From an uncultured Pseudomonadota bacterium (GTDB taxonomy: Bacteria > Myxococcota_A > Polyangia > HGW-17): a DNA stretch of 14,284 nucleotides. Below are positions 4,520 through 11,493 of the stretch, in pieces. The stretch is taken from assembly GCA_938004375.1 (NCBI GenBank), contig CALKWH010000445.1, positions 1 through 14,284 of the forward strand, written 5' to 3'. The stretch's first letter is position 1. Each line of letters opens with the position of its first letter. A program made the translations under genes and the position numbers. The notes under the pieces are model-generated. The model had not been told where the DNA came from. It was given only the letters and a program-made list of their open reading frames with translations, and searched no databases.

Positions 4520-7265
4520 AAAATGGATGTGGCTGACGTTGTTCCCGCTCTCCCTGATCGCGGCCTCGGGCACGGTCCTGGCCGGCCCCGACTCCGGCGG
4601 CGCCCCGGAGCGTGAGCTCGCCGGCGAGGAGATCCGCGGCCCGGTGGGGCTGCCCCCGGTGCCCGCCCGCGAATGGGAGGTCCCCGGCCAGAAGGTCGGC
4701 CCGGTGGTGACCCGCGTGCGCCCGGGGCTGCACAAGGCCTGGACCCCGAACGCCCAGGGCGCCCTGTGGGGGAAGACCGTCTACCTGAGCCCGGGTCACG
4801 GCTGGTACTGGACCGGCTCCCGCTGGACCACCCAGCGCGGCTGGAGCGAGGGCGTGGTCGAGGATCTCTCGAACGCCGAGACCGTGGACCAGTTCCTGGT
4901 GCCATGCCTGATGGCCGCCGGTGCCCACATCGTGCCCCTGCGTGAACTCGACACCACCACCTCGATGGTCGTCGTGGACAACGACGACGGCACCGCCGCC
5001 ACCGCCCGTGGGCAGTACCAGGAGCTCGGCGACCCCGGCCTGTTCTCCACCTCCAGCATGTCCGGCTACGCCCACCCGGCCGGCACGCTGAGCTCGGGGA
5101 GCAACCCGTTCGCCGCCGGCTCCAACCGGCTCATGGACACGGCAGCCACCGAGACCGCCCGCGTGCTGTACACACTGAACGTGCCCGCCGACGGCCACTA
5201 CCACGTCTACATTTCCTACTCCGCGTGGACCCAGCGCGCCCCCGACGCCCACGTCATCGTGCTGCACCCCGGCGGCCAGACGCACTTCCGCGTGGACCAG
5301 CGCCACCACGGCCAGACCTGGGTGCTGCTGGGCCGCTTCTGGTTCCGCGCCGGCGCCTCGGCCAGCGAGGGCGCGGTGGCCTTCGCCAACGACTCCGCCT
5401 TTGCCGGCGCCGACATCCAGGTGAGCGTCGACGCCGTGCGCCTGGGCGGCGGCATGGGCTTCATCGACCGCGGCGGCGGCACCTCGGGCAAGCCCCGCTA
5501 CGAGGAGGCCTGCCGCTACCACGCCCAGTACATGGGCGCCCCGACCACCGTCTACGACGCCTCCGACGCCGACAACTCCGACGACGTCTCCTGCCGCTCG
5601 CGCCTGGCCGACTGGATCCACGAGGACGGCGAGGACGCGGTGTTCGTCTCCTGGCACTCCAACGCCGGCGGCGGGCGCGGCACGTCCACCTACGTCTACG
5701 GCCCGAACCCGGTCGACGGCACCTACAACTTCACCGGCACCCCCGGCTCGGACCGCCTGGCCGTCCACATCCAGGACCGGCTGGTGTTGCAGTACCGGCA
5801 GTACGAGGCCGGCTGGCGCGACCGCGGCGTCTACTCGGCCTACTTCGGTGAGCTCAACCCCTCGTACCAGGACGAGATGCCCGCCGCCCTCCTGGAGATC
5901 CTCTTCCACGACAGCGCCGCGGACATGGTCTTCTACCGCCAGCCGCGCATCCGCATGCACAGCGGCCGGGCCGTGTGCCACGCCGTGCTCGAGTACTTCG
6001 CCGAGCGCGACGGAGCGCCCTTGGTGCTGCCCCCCGAGCCCCCCGTGGGTCTGCGGGTGCGTAACGCCGGCCTCGGGCGCGTCGAGGTCGCCTGGTCCGC
6101 CCCCCTGCCCGACGCCGCCGGCGGCGACGCCCCCACCTCCTATCGCGTCTACACGGGGCTCACGGCCACCTCCTTCAACGAGGGCGTCGAGGTCGCCGGA
6201 ACCTCCACCACGCTCACCGACCTCGTCCCCGGACAGACCTTCTACATCAAGGTCCACGCCGTGAACGCCGCAGGCGAGAGCATGGTCGGGACGCCCCCGG
6301 CCGCCGTGGGCGTGAGCGAGACGGGCGTGGCGAACATCCTGATCCTCGACGGCTTCACGCGGCTGGACGCCGGCATGAACTGGCTGCAGGATCTGGGCTA
6401 CGCCGACCCCGTGCACCGTATCGTCATGCAGCGCCTGTACGACCACCGCGAAGGCCTCAAACATCACGCCCCCGAGCTGGCCTCCCTGGCCATGGCCTTC
6501 GACACCTGGCAGGTCGAGGGGCTGGCCGAAGAGGCCCCCGTGTGGTCCCAGTACGAGCTGGTGGACGTCCTCGTGGGGCGCGGCACCGGGAACTTCGACC
6601 CGACGGTGTGGGACACCCTGGCGGCCGCCGCCCTCTCGGGCACCCATCTGCTGATCACGGGATCCACGGTCACCGCGCAACTGATCGACGCCAACCGCAC
6701 CGACCTGATGACTCAACTGCTGGGCCTCTCGTCGATGACCGAGACCGGGGACGAGGCCGTCACCTTCGACGCCGACGGCGTGTTCACCGGCATCCCGGGC
6801 GCCGGCTTCGGCTTCGTCGAGGGGCTCAACTACGACTCCGGGCCCACGGAGGCCTTCGAGAGCGCGGGGGCCCTGGCGGCCGTGAGCTCCTCGTCGGGCG
6901 CCCTGGTGGGCGTTCGGCACGTGACCTCGGGGGGCGAGGTCTTCACCTTCGGCTTCCCGTTCGAGACCCTCACCGACGCGGCCGTGCGACAGGAAATCAT
7001 GGCCCGCCTCCTCGACCACCTGGGGGTGGAGCCCCCCGAGGCCCCCGAGCCCGACGCCGGCCCCGACGCCGACGACCCCGACGCCGACACCGGTCCCGAG
7101 CCCGACGCCGGTCCCTGCGGCCCGAACCGCGTCTGCACCACCGAGCGCGTCTACGGCTGCCAGTGCCACCACGGCGGTCCCCACGCCATCGACACCGGCC
7201 TGTACCTGCTGCTGGCGCTCCTGGGGATCTTCCTGCTGCTGCGCCGGATGAGGAACCACAAATGA
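4515..7265 (+). CDS. Secreted amidase_3-type N-acetylmuramoyl-L-alanine amidase with golvesin-like, FN3 and C-terminal anchor
   Basis: Predicted zinc peptidoglycan hydrolase that cuts the amide bond between MurNAc and L-Ala. Order of parts in the 916 residues: signal peptide (1-23, cut after VLA); amidase half with YLSPGHG (His95) and probable ligand Glu116; an inserted beta-rich golvesin/xanthan-lyase-like domain (about 177-310); second amidase half with SWHSNA (His381) and ALLEILF (catalytic Glu461); a fibronectin type III domain (about 506-603); an unrecognised alpha/beta domain (about 604-836, begins NILILDGFTR); an Asp/Pro-rich linker (837-867); a four-Cys segment with GCQC (868-884); a membrane helix (895-909) and basic RRMRNHK end. 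The tail resembles a MYXO-CTERM-type sorting or anchor signal. The zinc ligand set looks complete. Its stop overlaps the next gene's start (ATGA). Confidence 0.85.
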   Translation: MKKWMWLTLFPLSLIAASGTVLAGPDSGGAPERELAGEEIRGPVGLPPVPAREWEVPGQKVGPVVTRVRPGLHKAWTPNAQGALWGKTVYLSPGHGWYWTGSRWTTQRGWSEGVVEDLSNAETVDQFLVPCLMAAGAHIVPLRELDTTTSMVVVDNDDGTAATARGQYQELGDPGLFSTSSMSGYAHPAGTLSSGSNPFAAGSNRLMDTAATETARVLYTLNVPADGHYHVYISYSAWTQRAPDAHVIVLHPGGQTHFRVDQRHHGQTWVLLGRFWFRAGASASEGAVAFANDSAFAGADIQVSVDAVRLGGGMGFIDRGGGTSGKPRYEEACRYHAQYMGAPTTVYDASDADNSDDVSCRSRLADWIHEDGEDAVFVSWHSNAGGGRGTSTYVYGPNPVDGTYNFTGTPGSDRLAVHIQDRLVLQYRQYEAGWRDRGVYSAYFGELNPSYQDEMPAALLEILFHDSAADMVFYRQPRIRMHSGRAVCHAVLEYFAERDGAPLVLPPEPPVGLRVRNAGLGRVEVAWSAPLPDAAGGDAPTSYRVYTGLTATSFNEGVEVAGTSTTLTDLVPGQTFYIKVHAVNAAGESMVGTPPAAVGVSETGVANILILDGFTRLDAGMNWLQDLGYADPVHRIVMQRLYDHREGLKHHAPELASLAMAFDTWQVEGLAEEAPVWSQYELVDVLVGRGTGNFDPTVWDTLAAAALSGTHLLITGSTVTAQLIDANRTDLMTQLLGLSSMTETGDEAVTFDADGVFTGIPGAGFGFVEGLNYDSGPTEAFESAGALAAVSSSSGALVGVRHVTSGGEVFTFGFPFETLTDAAVRQEIMARLLDHLGVEPPEAPEPDAGPDADDPDADTGPEPDAGPCGPNRVCTTERVYGCQCHHGGPHAIDTGLYLLLALLGIFLLLRRMRNHK

Positions 7266-7753
7266 AACCCGAGCTCACCGCCCTCATCGCCCGCCTCGGC
7301 CTGGAGAAACTCCCCGAGGAGGGCGGCCTCTACCGCGAGACCTACCGCTGCCAGCAGACCATGGCGACCCCCCAGGGGGAGCGCCCCTGCTGCACGGCCA
7401 TCTACTACCTCGTGACCCCGGAGGAGTTCTCCGCCCTGCACAAGGTGGCCAGCGACGAGATCTTCCACTTCTACGCCGGCGACCCCGTCGAGATGTTCCA
7501 ACTCTGGGAGGACGGCGAGGCCCAGACCATCGTCCTGGGGACGGACGTCCTGGGGGGCCAGTTTCCCCAGGTGGTCGTGCCCGCGGGCGTGTGGCAGGGC
7601 ACCCGGCTGCAGGACGGCGGCGCCTGGGCGCTTCTGGGCTGCACGGTCTCCCCGGGCTTCGAGCTCGCCGACTTCGAGGCCGGCGATCGTCAAACCCTCA
7701 CGCAACGGTTCCCTCACCGGGCCACCGAGCTGGCCCGCTTCACCCGCAGTTGA
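7262..7753 (+). CDS. Cupin_5 (DUF985) family protein
   Basis: A 163-residue single-domain cupin. Family features are LIARLGLEKLPEEGGLYRETYR (8-29; a variant of the usual PHPEGGYYRETYR), TAIYYLVTPEEFSALHKVASDEIFHFYAGDPVEM read in two parts (45-78, with His60, Glu66 and His69 in the pocket) and GGQFPQVVVPAGVWQGT (98-114). Relatives such as yeast YML079W share the RmlC-like fold, but no settled reaction is known, so none is claimed. The ATG at 7262 overlaps the amidase stop by 4 bp, with GAGGAA 8 nt before it; translation is probably coupled. Why a soluble cupin is joined to a secreted amidase is unclear. Confidence 0.85.
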   Translation: MKPELTALIARLGLEKLPEEGGLYRETYRCQQTMATPQGERPCCTAIYYLVTPEEFSALHKVASDEIFHFYAGDPVEMFQLWEDGEAQTIVLGTDVLGGQFPQVVVPAGVWQGTRLQDGGAWALLGCTVSPGFELADFEAGDRQTLTQRFPHRATELARFTRS

Positions 7754-7826
7754 AAAAAACTCCTTGATTTCGGTTAATTCCGGGACCAGACTTCCGATAG
7801 GATCCGATTACAAGGCCAGGTGTGCC

Positions 7827-8039
7827 GTGCGACCCGACGACCACGACCACGATGATTCTCCCGAAACTAAGGTCTACCCGGACGACGTGCGCCCGGAGAA
7901 GGTCACCTATGAGGGCTACGTCGAGGCCGGCCTGCTGGATCTGCCCCCCATCGACGAGGACGAGGACGTCCTCGTGGAGCCCTCGATCGTCGACGACGAC
8001 CACGACGACGAAGCGCCCCCGCCTCCCCCGAATCCGTGA
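7827..8039 (+). CDS. Small acidic protein, unknown function
   Basis: With GTG at 7827 as start (AGG 7 nt upstream) the product is 70 residues and strongly acidic, with Asp/His clusters DDHDHDD near the N-terminus and DDDHDDE near the C-terminus, and a Pro-rich end. The middle (KVTYEGYVEAGLLDLPPIDEDEDVLVE) is the only part that looks foldable. An in-frame TTG at 7764 would add 21 residues but lies in an AT-richer stretch more like a leader. The stop overlaps the next gene's GTG. The Asp/His clusters could bind metal, which is only a guess. No family recognised; it may be lineage-restricted. Confidence 0.6.
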   Translation: MRPDDHDHDDSPETKVYPDDVRPEKVTYEGYVEAGLLDLPPIDEDEDVLVEPSIVDDDHDDEAPPPPPNP

Positions 8040-8362
8040 CGACCGCCATGTCCCTCGGTCATCTCGTGTTGTTCACCCTGGTCGTAGGAACCGCCGTCGT
8101 CGCCCTGCAGAGCTGGCTCCATAGGCGCTTCATCCGCTCGTGGCTCCGCGAAAACGGACTCCAGCCCCTATCCTGCCGTTTCTCCTGGTGGAACCCCGAG
8201 CGCGATTACTGTCGTGACAAGGACTCCGCCTATTACAACGTCAGTTATCTCGATGTCCGCGGCACACGCCACGTATGTCGGATGAGGATCACGTTACTGG
8301 GAACACTGTACGTCCTCTCGGACCAGACGGACCCTCCTTATCCTCCGCCGCCGACCCCGTGA
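8036..8362 (+). CDS. Small one-TM protein, unknown function
   Basis: A 108-residue protein with one N-terminal membrane segment (about residues 7-27, LGHLVLFTLVVGTAVVALQ), a basic stop-transfer stretch (HRRFIRSWLR), then a soluble domain with WWNPERDY and YYNVSYLDVRGTRH. The topology suggests the soluble part is cytoplasmic. GTG at 8036 overlaps the preceding stop by 4 bp; ATG at 8048 (Met5) is an alternative, and neither has a good Shine-Dalgarno. The tight overlap argues for coupled expression with the acidic protein. It ends 4 bp from the converging gene. Family not recognised. Confidence 0.65.
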   Translation: MTTAMSLGHLVLFTLVVGTAVVALQSWLHRRFIRSWLRENGLQPLSCRFSWWNPERDYCRDKDSAYYNVSYLDVRGTRHVCRMRITLLGTLYVLSDQTDPPYPPPPTP

Positions 8363-8366
8363 CAAA

Positions 8367-9377
8367 TCAGAACACCAGGCGCAACAACACCGACTTGTGG
8401 TCCGAGGGACGGCCCTCGGGGGCGAGGACCTCGACGGAGTCGGGGAGGTAATGCCTCATGAGGGCCGGTGATAATATAATATGATCCAGCAGGCTGTCGA
8501 AGTCCAGGTGGGTGGACTCCCGCCGGTAGGTATAGTTCACCGGGGTGAGATCGTTCGCCGCGCCGGCCGGGCCGTCCGAGCGGAGGGTGAGCAGGTCGAG
8601 GGTGTTGCCCGGTTCGAAGTCCGCCGCCAGAGCCGAGTTGGCGTCTCCGGCCACGAGGACCATGCCGGTCTCCGGGGCATCGTGTTCCAGGATGTAGGTC
8701 TCCAGCGCGCGGGCCTGGGCGCGACGCCGCTCCAGGCAGCCGTCGCACTCGGGGAACGGCACCTGGGCCTTCAGGTGCAGGTTGTACACGGTCAGATCCT
8801 GCCCGTGGACGGTGAGCGACACCCGGTGCACCGGCCGCATGTACCGGAAATCGAACCACTCCCCCGTCACGGGATCGGGGTAGGTGCCCCCGAGGATGGT
8901 TTCATGGGCGGTCAACGGAAAGCGCGAGAAAACGGCCAGGTAGTCGTCGCCGATGTCTCCTCCGTAGCCGCCCCGGGCCGAGAAGGCGTAGTGCATCACC
9001 ACGCCTTCGGCCGTCAGGGACTGGGCCAGATCGGCGGCGTCGGCGGGCTGGACCTCCTGGAACAGGATCAGATCGATGTCCCGCGCGGCGATGTACCGCG
9101 CCACGTTCGCGTGGGCGCCGGGCAGCTCGAGGTCGTACAGGTTGAAGGTCGCCACGGTGACCGCCTGCCGGCAGGCACCCTCGACGCAGACGCCGGGCGC
9201 CGCGCACACCGCGCCGCCGCACAGGTCCGCTTCGGGGACGCAGGCGCCGTCGAGGCAGATCTCACCGGCCCCGCAGCGATCGCAGGGATCGAGCTCTCCG
9301 AGGGCGCCCGGCGCGCAGGCCGCGAGCGCGGACAGGAGCCAGAGCCAGAAGGGGATAAGGCGCTGCGTGGTGGGCAT
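8367..9377 (-). CDS. Endonuclease/exonuclease/phosphatase-family lipoprotein
   Basis: A 336-residue predicted lipoprotein. The signal peptide ends in a lipobox-like SALAAC with Cys21. A Cys-rich stretch (32-69, CDRCGAGEICLDGAC and CVEGAC modules) resembles short repeats common in myxobacterial surface proteins. The EEP (DNase I-like) domain then has TFNLYD (Asn79), ILFQEV (Glu108), YNLHLKA (His201), VAGDANSA (Asp245, Asn247), LLDHIILSP (Asp298-His299) and SDHKSV (Asp326-His327), so the active site looks complete. Substrate could be nucleic acid, a phosphoinositide or another phosphodiester; sequence does not decide. GGGAG precedes the ATG by 5 nt. It lies 20 bp after the propeller-like gene and is probably cotranscribed with it. 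Confidence 0.85.
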   Translation of the reverse strand: MPTTQRLIPFWLWLLSALAACAPGALGELDPCDRCGAGEICLDGACVPEADLCGGAVCAAPGVCVEGACRQAVTVATFNLYDLELPGAHANVARYIAARDIDLILFQEVQPADAADLAQSLTAEGVVMHYAFSARGGYGGDIGDDYLAVFSRFPLTAHETILGGTYPDPVTGEWFDFRYMRPVHRVSLTVHGQDLTVYNLHLKAQVPFPECDGCLERRRAQARALETYILEHDAPETGMVLVAGDANSALAADFEPGNTLDLLTLRSDGPAGAANDLTPVNYTYRRESTHLDFDSLLDHIILSPALMRHYLPDSVEVLAPEGRPSDHKSVLLRLVF

Positions 9378-9397
9378 GAAGCTCCCGGTGAACCCGG

Positions 9398-10513
9398 CTA
9401 GCGCGCCGCCGGGAACGGCACGAAGGCCAGGATGGTGGTGGGGAACTTGTCGGTGACCAGCAGAAAGCCCCGGTCGTCGAGGCGGGCGATGCCCTCCCAG
9501 TTGCGGCTGTCGCCCTCCATGAGGCGCAACTGGAGCGGCGGGCGGTCGGCCAGCGTCACGCCCGTGGGGGACCACACGAGCTCCACCAGGCGCTCGACGC
9601 CCGCGGCGGCGGCGTGGGTGGGCCCCTCGCCGTAGCGCGCGGCCAGGGCGTCGGGGGCGGGGTCCAGCAGGTCCTCGTCCCCCGGATAGAAGTAGTTGAT
9701 GGCCCAGAAGCGGCCGTCGGCGTCCACCGGCGTCACGTCGGTCACGCGGTACTCCAGGCGCGCCATGGGCAGCGCGGTGAGGGGCGCAAGGCCGGGATCG
9801 AAGGTCTGCACCACGGGATCGGGGTTCACGTTGGCGCCGTTGGCCTCGAAGAAGGTAACGATCCGGTCCGGCAACGCCAAAAGCGCCTCGTGGCACATGT
9901 TGTCCAGTTGGACGGCCAAGGGAATCTCGGTGAGGCTCTGCGGGTCGAGAACGATCGAAAGGGCGGGCGTGCGGCGCACCTCGCCCTTCACCACGTAACA
10001 CCGCATGCCGGCGGCGCCGCTGGTCTCGATGGTGAGATAGGCCGCGTCCCCGAAGAAGGCCAGGCCCTCGAACCCCTCGAACCAGGACAGCCGGCCCGGG
10101 ATCCCGCCGTCGTCCAGCGGCACGCCGACGGGCACGAGGGTGGCCGCGGGCGCGCCCCCGAGGTAGGCCAGGATCTGCGACTTCTCGAGCGCCACGAGTT
10201 GGTCGCCGAGCTTCGATGGGTACTGGGGCACCAGGATCAGGGTGTCTCCGAGCCAGGCCAGGGCCGAGTACTCCCGCAGGGCGGCCGCGAAGGCGCCGGT
10301 GAGCGGCAGTTCGACGATCCCGAGCTCCACCGGCTGCGCGTTGTTGACGTTGTTCGTGTTGTTCTCGCCGTCCAAGCCGTCGAGGTGATCGGCCGCGCCA
10401 TCGACGGCCGCCGTCCGCCGCAGATCCTCGCCCTCGCAGCCACCGCAGGCGGTCCAGGCGAAGAGGCCCAGCCACAGCATCCCGGAACCCAGTCGTCGGA
10501 GTCGGCGCGTCAT
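9398..10513 (-). CDS. Secreted beta-propeller/phytase-like protein
   Basis: A 371-residue exported protein: basic N-terminus (MTRRLRRLG), hydrophobic stretch and Cys23 in WTAC, which could be a lipidation site although the -3 residue is unusual. A low-complexity linker with NNTNNVNN (51-58) follows, then a body rich in short beta-strand segments. Segments such as SWFEGFEGLAFFGDAAYLTIE and NWEGIARLDDRGFLLVTDK recall the esterase-like/phytase-like propeller family, where Glu-Gly motifs line the site. This is a resemblance only; no catalytic claim is made. It is the first gene of a two-gene minus-strand operon with the EEP lipoprotein, which hints at joint handling of an extracellular phosphorylated or nucleic acid substrate. 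Confidence 0.75.
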   Translation of the reverse strand: MTRRLRRLGSGMLWLGLFAWTACGGCEGEDLRRTAAVDGAADHLDGLDGENNTNNVNNAQPVELGIVELPLTGAFAAALREYSALAWLGDTLILVPQYPSKLGDQLVALEKSQILAYLGGAPAATLVPVGVPLDDGGIPGRLSWFEGFEGLAFFGDAAYLTIETSGAAGMRCYVVKGEVRRTPALSIVLDPQSLTEIPLAVQLDNMCHEALLALPDRIVTFFEANGANVNPDPVVQTFDPGLAPLTALPMARLEYRVTDVTPVDADGRFWAINYFYPGDEDLLDPAPDALAARYGEGPTHAAAAGVERLVELVWSPTGVTLADRPPLQLRLMEGDSRNWEGIARLDDRGFLLVTDKFPTTILAFVPFPAAR

Positions 10514-10574
10514 GGGGCCACAGTGGCACAGTCCGTCCCGGCGCGCAAGCCTCCGGGCGCCCGGGACCGGGGCC

Positions 10575-10630
10575 GTCGAGCTTCGATGTTGCTGGCCAGC
10601 ATCGAAATCGAAATCGGCGTCGAGCTCGAT
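10575..10630. repeat. Inverted and direct repeats around the second hexamer tract
   Basis: TTCGATG (10582-10588) and CATCGAA (10600-10606) form a 7 bp inverted repeat with an 11 nt centre that itself contains the palindrome GCTGGCCAGC. Around it, GTCGAGCTTCGAT (10575-10587) is repeated as GTCGAGCTCGAT (10619-10630), 44 bp downstream. The cluster lies between two divergent genes and looks like an operator region. Confidence 0.45.
10601..10616. repeat. CGAAAT hexamer repeat, second copy
   Basis: Two perfect CGAAAT units (10603-10608, 10609-10614) with a partial third (CG) in the divergent region between the propeller-like gene and the PP2C gene. It has the same orientation as the copy at 3523-3547. 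Confidence 0.75.
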
Positions 10631-10655
10631 TCCACGCCCTCCCCCTCGTTTGCGG

Positions 10656-10683
10656 TTGACAAAACCGGAAAAAACCATTTGAT
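10656..10683 (+). promoter_or_regulatory. Predicted promoter of the PP2C phosphatase gene
   Basis: A perfect TTGACA (10656-10661) is followed after 16 nt by TTTGAT (10678-10683, 4/6). Transcription would begin near 10690, giving a leader of about 16 nt before the ATG at 10706. Confidence 0.5.
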
Positions 10684-10705
10684 CCTTGTGGGCAGGTTCC
10701 GACCG

Positions 10706-11428
10706 ATGCATCTGTATTCCTGGGCACTGACGGACGTGGGAAACGTCCGCGAACAGAACGAAGACAACCACTGCGTCAACGACGAGCTGGGGTTGTACCT
10801 GGTGGCCGACGGCATGGGCGGCCACGCGGGGGGTCAGATCGCCTCGCGCCTGGCTGCCGAGACCGTCGAGCGGACGCTGCTCGAGCGCCCCAACGGCAAG
10901 CCGGCCGACCAGTCCCTGGCCGACGCCATCCGCGCGGCCAACCGCACCATCTTCGAGCACGGCAAGAGCGTCCCCGAGCTCCAGGGCATGGGCACCACCT
11001 GCACGGCCATGCTGCGGGAGGGCGGACGGTTCCACCTCGCCCACGTGGGAGACTCCCGCGCCTACCTCTTCCGCGACGGCCAGATGACGCAACTGACCGC
11101 CGATCACACCTGGGTCAGCGAGCAGCTGCGCGCCGGCTACATCTCCGCCGAGGAGGCCGCCGTCTCCCGCTGGAAGTCGGTGATCACGAGATCCGTCGGT
11201 TTCGGCGAGGAAATCAACGTCGACATGCAGGTGGTCCCGTTTTCCGCTGGTGATGTCTTCTTGTTGTGCAGCGACGGGCTCTCCAACTACTTCCACCAGG
11301 ACGAGCTCGAGCGGCTCTTCACCCACAATTTCTACGCAAACATGCCGCACATCCTCATCGAGACGGCCATGGCCCGCGGCGGCGCGGACAACGCCACCCT
11401 GGTCCTCTGCTACGCCGCGAATGAATGA
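10706..11428 (+). CDS. PP2C-type serine/threonine protein phosphatase
   Basis: A 240-residue soluble PPM/PP2C phosphatase of the Stp1/PrpC size class, which removes phosphate from Ser/Thr using two or more Mn/Mg ions. All main motifs are present: TDVGNVREQNEDN (residues 9-21, Asp20), YLVADGMGGHAGG (31-43, Asp35-Gly36), GMGTTCTAML (94-103), HVGDSRAYL (113-121, Asp116), TADHTW (131-136), VITRSVG (159-165), CSDGLSNY (189-195) and GGADNATLVL (225-234, Asp228). The start at 10706 begins MHLYSWALTDVG, as expected for the family; the ribosome binding site is weak. Such phosphatases often pair with a Hanks-type kinase, but none lies in the window, so it appears to be a single-gene unit. Confidence 0.95.
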   Translation: MHLYSWALTDVGNVREQNEDNHCVNDELGLYLVADGMGGHAGGQIASRLAAETVERTLLERPNGKPADQSLADAIRAANRTIFEHGKSVPELQGMGTTCTAMLREGGRFHLAHVGDSRAYLFRDGQMTQLTADHTWVSEQLRAGYISAEEAAVSRWKSVITRSVGFGEEINVDMQVVPFSAGDVFLLCSDGLSNYFHQDELERLFTHNFYANMPHILIETAMARGGADNATLVLCYAANE

Positions 11429-11459
11429 TTGACGGCACATAAATAGCAGATGGCCCCCC

Positions 11460-11489
11460 TTGCAAATCCATCGCGGGCTCCGGTATAGT
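11460..11489 (+). promoter_or_regulatory. Predicted promoter of the 6S-like RNA
   Basis: TTGCAA (11460-11465, 4/6) and TATAGT (11484-11489, 5/6) are 18 nt apart. The expected start near 11494-11497 coincides with the GTGCCG that closes the RNA's outer stem, which ties the promoter to the RNA. Confidence 0.55.
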
Positions 11490-11493
11490 AGTC

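Noticed and set aside
3654..7259. A 1201-codon open frame on the minus strand opposite the amidase
   Set aside because: It is low-complexity Gly/Val/Ala/His sequence with no domain, mirrors the GC-biased codon positions of the amidase, and spans the neighbouring gene; the plus-strand amidase has clear motifs and a signal peptide.
8475..8480. Perfect TATAAT on the plus strand
   Set aside because: It lies inside the EEP coding region and has no -35 box at 16-18 nt upstream.
9614..10705. Long plus-strand frame continuous with the PP2C gene
   Set aside because: The upstream part is opposite the secreted propeller-like gene and the promoter region; PP2C proteins begin right at the MHLYSWALTD segment.
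11429..11434. TTGACG right after the PP2C stop as a promoter for the RNA
   Set aside because: No -10 box lies at suitable spacing; the TTGCAA/TATAGT pair downstream fits the RNA start better.
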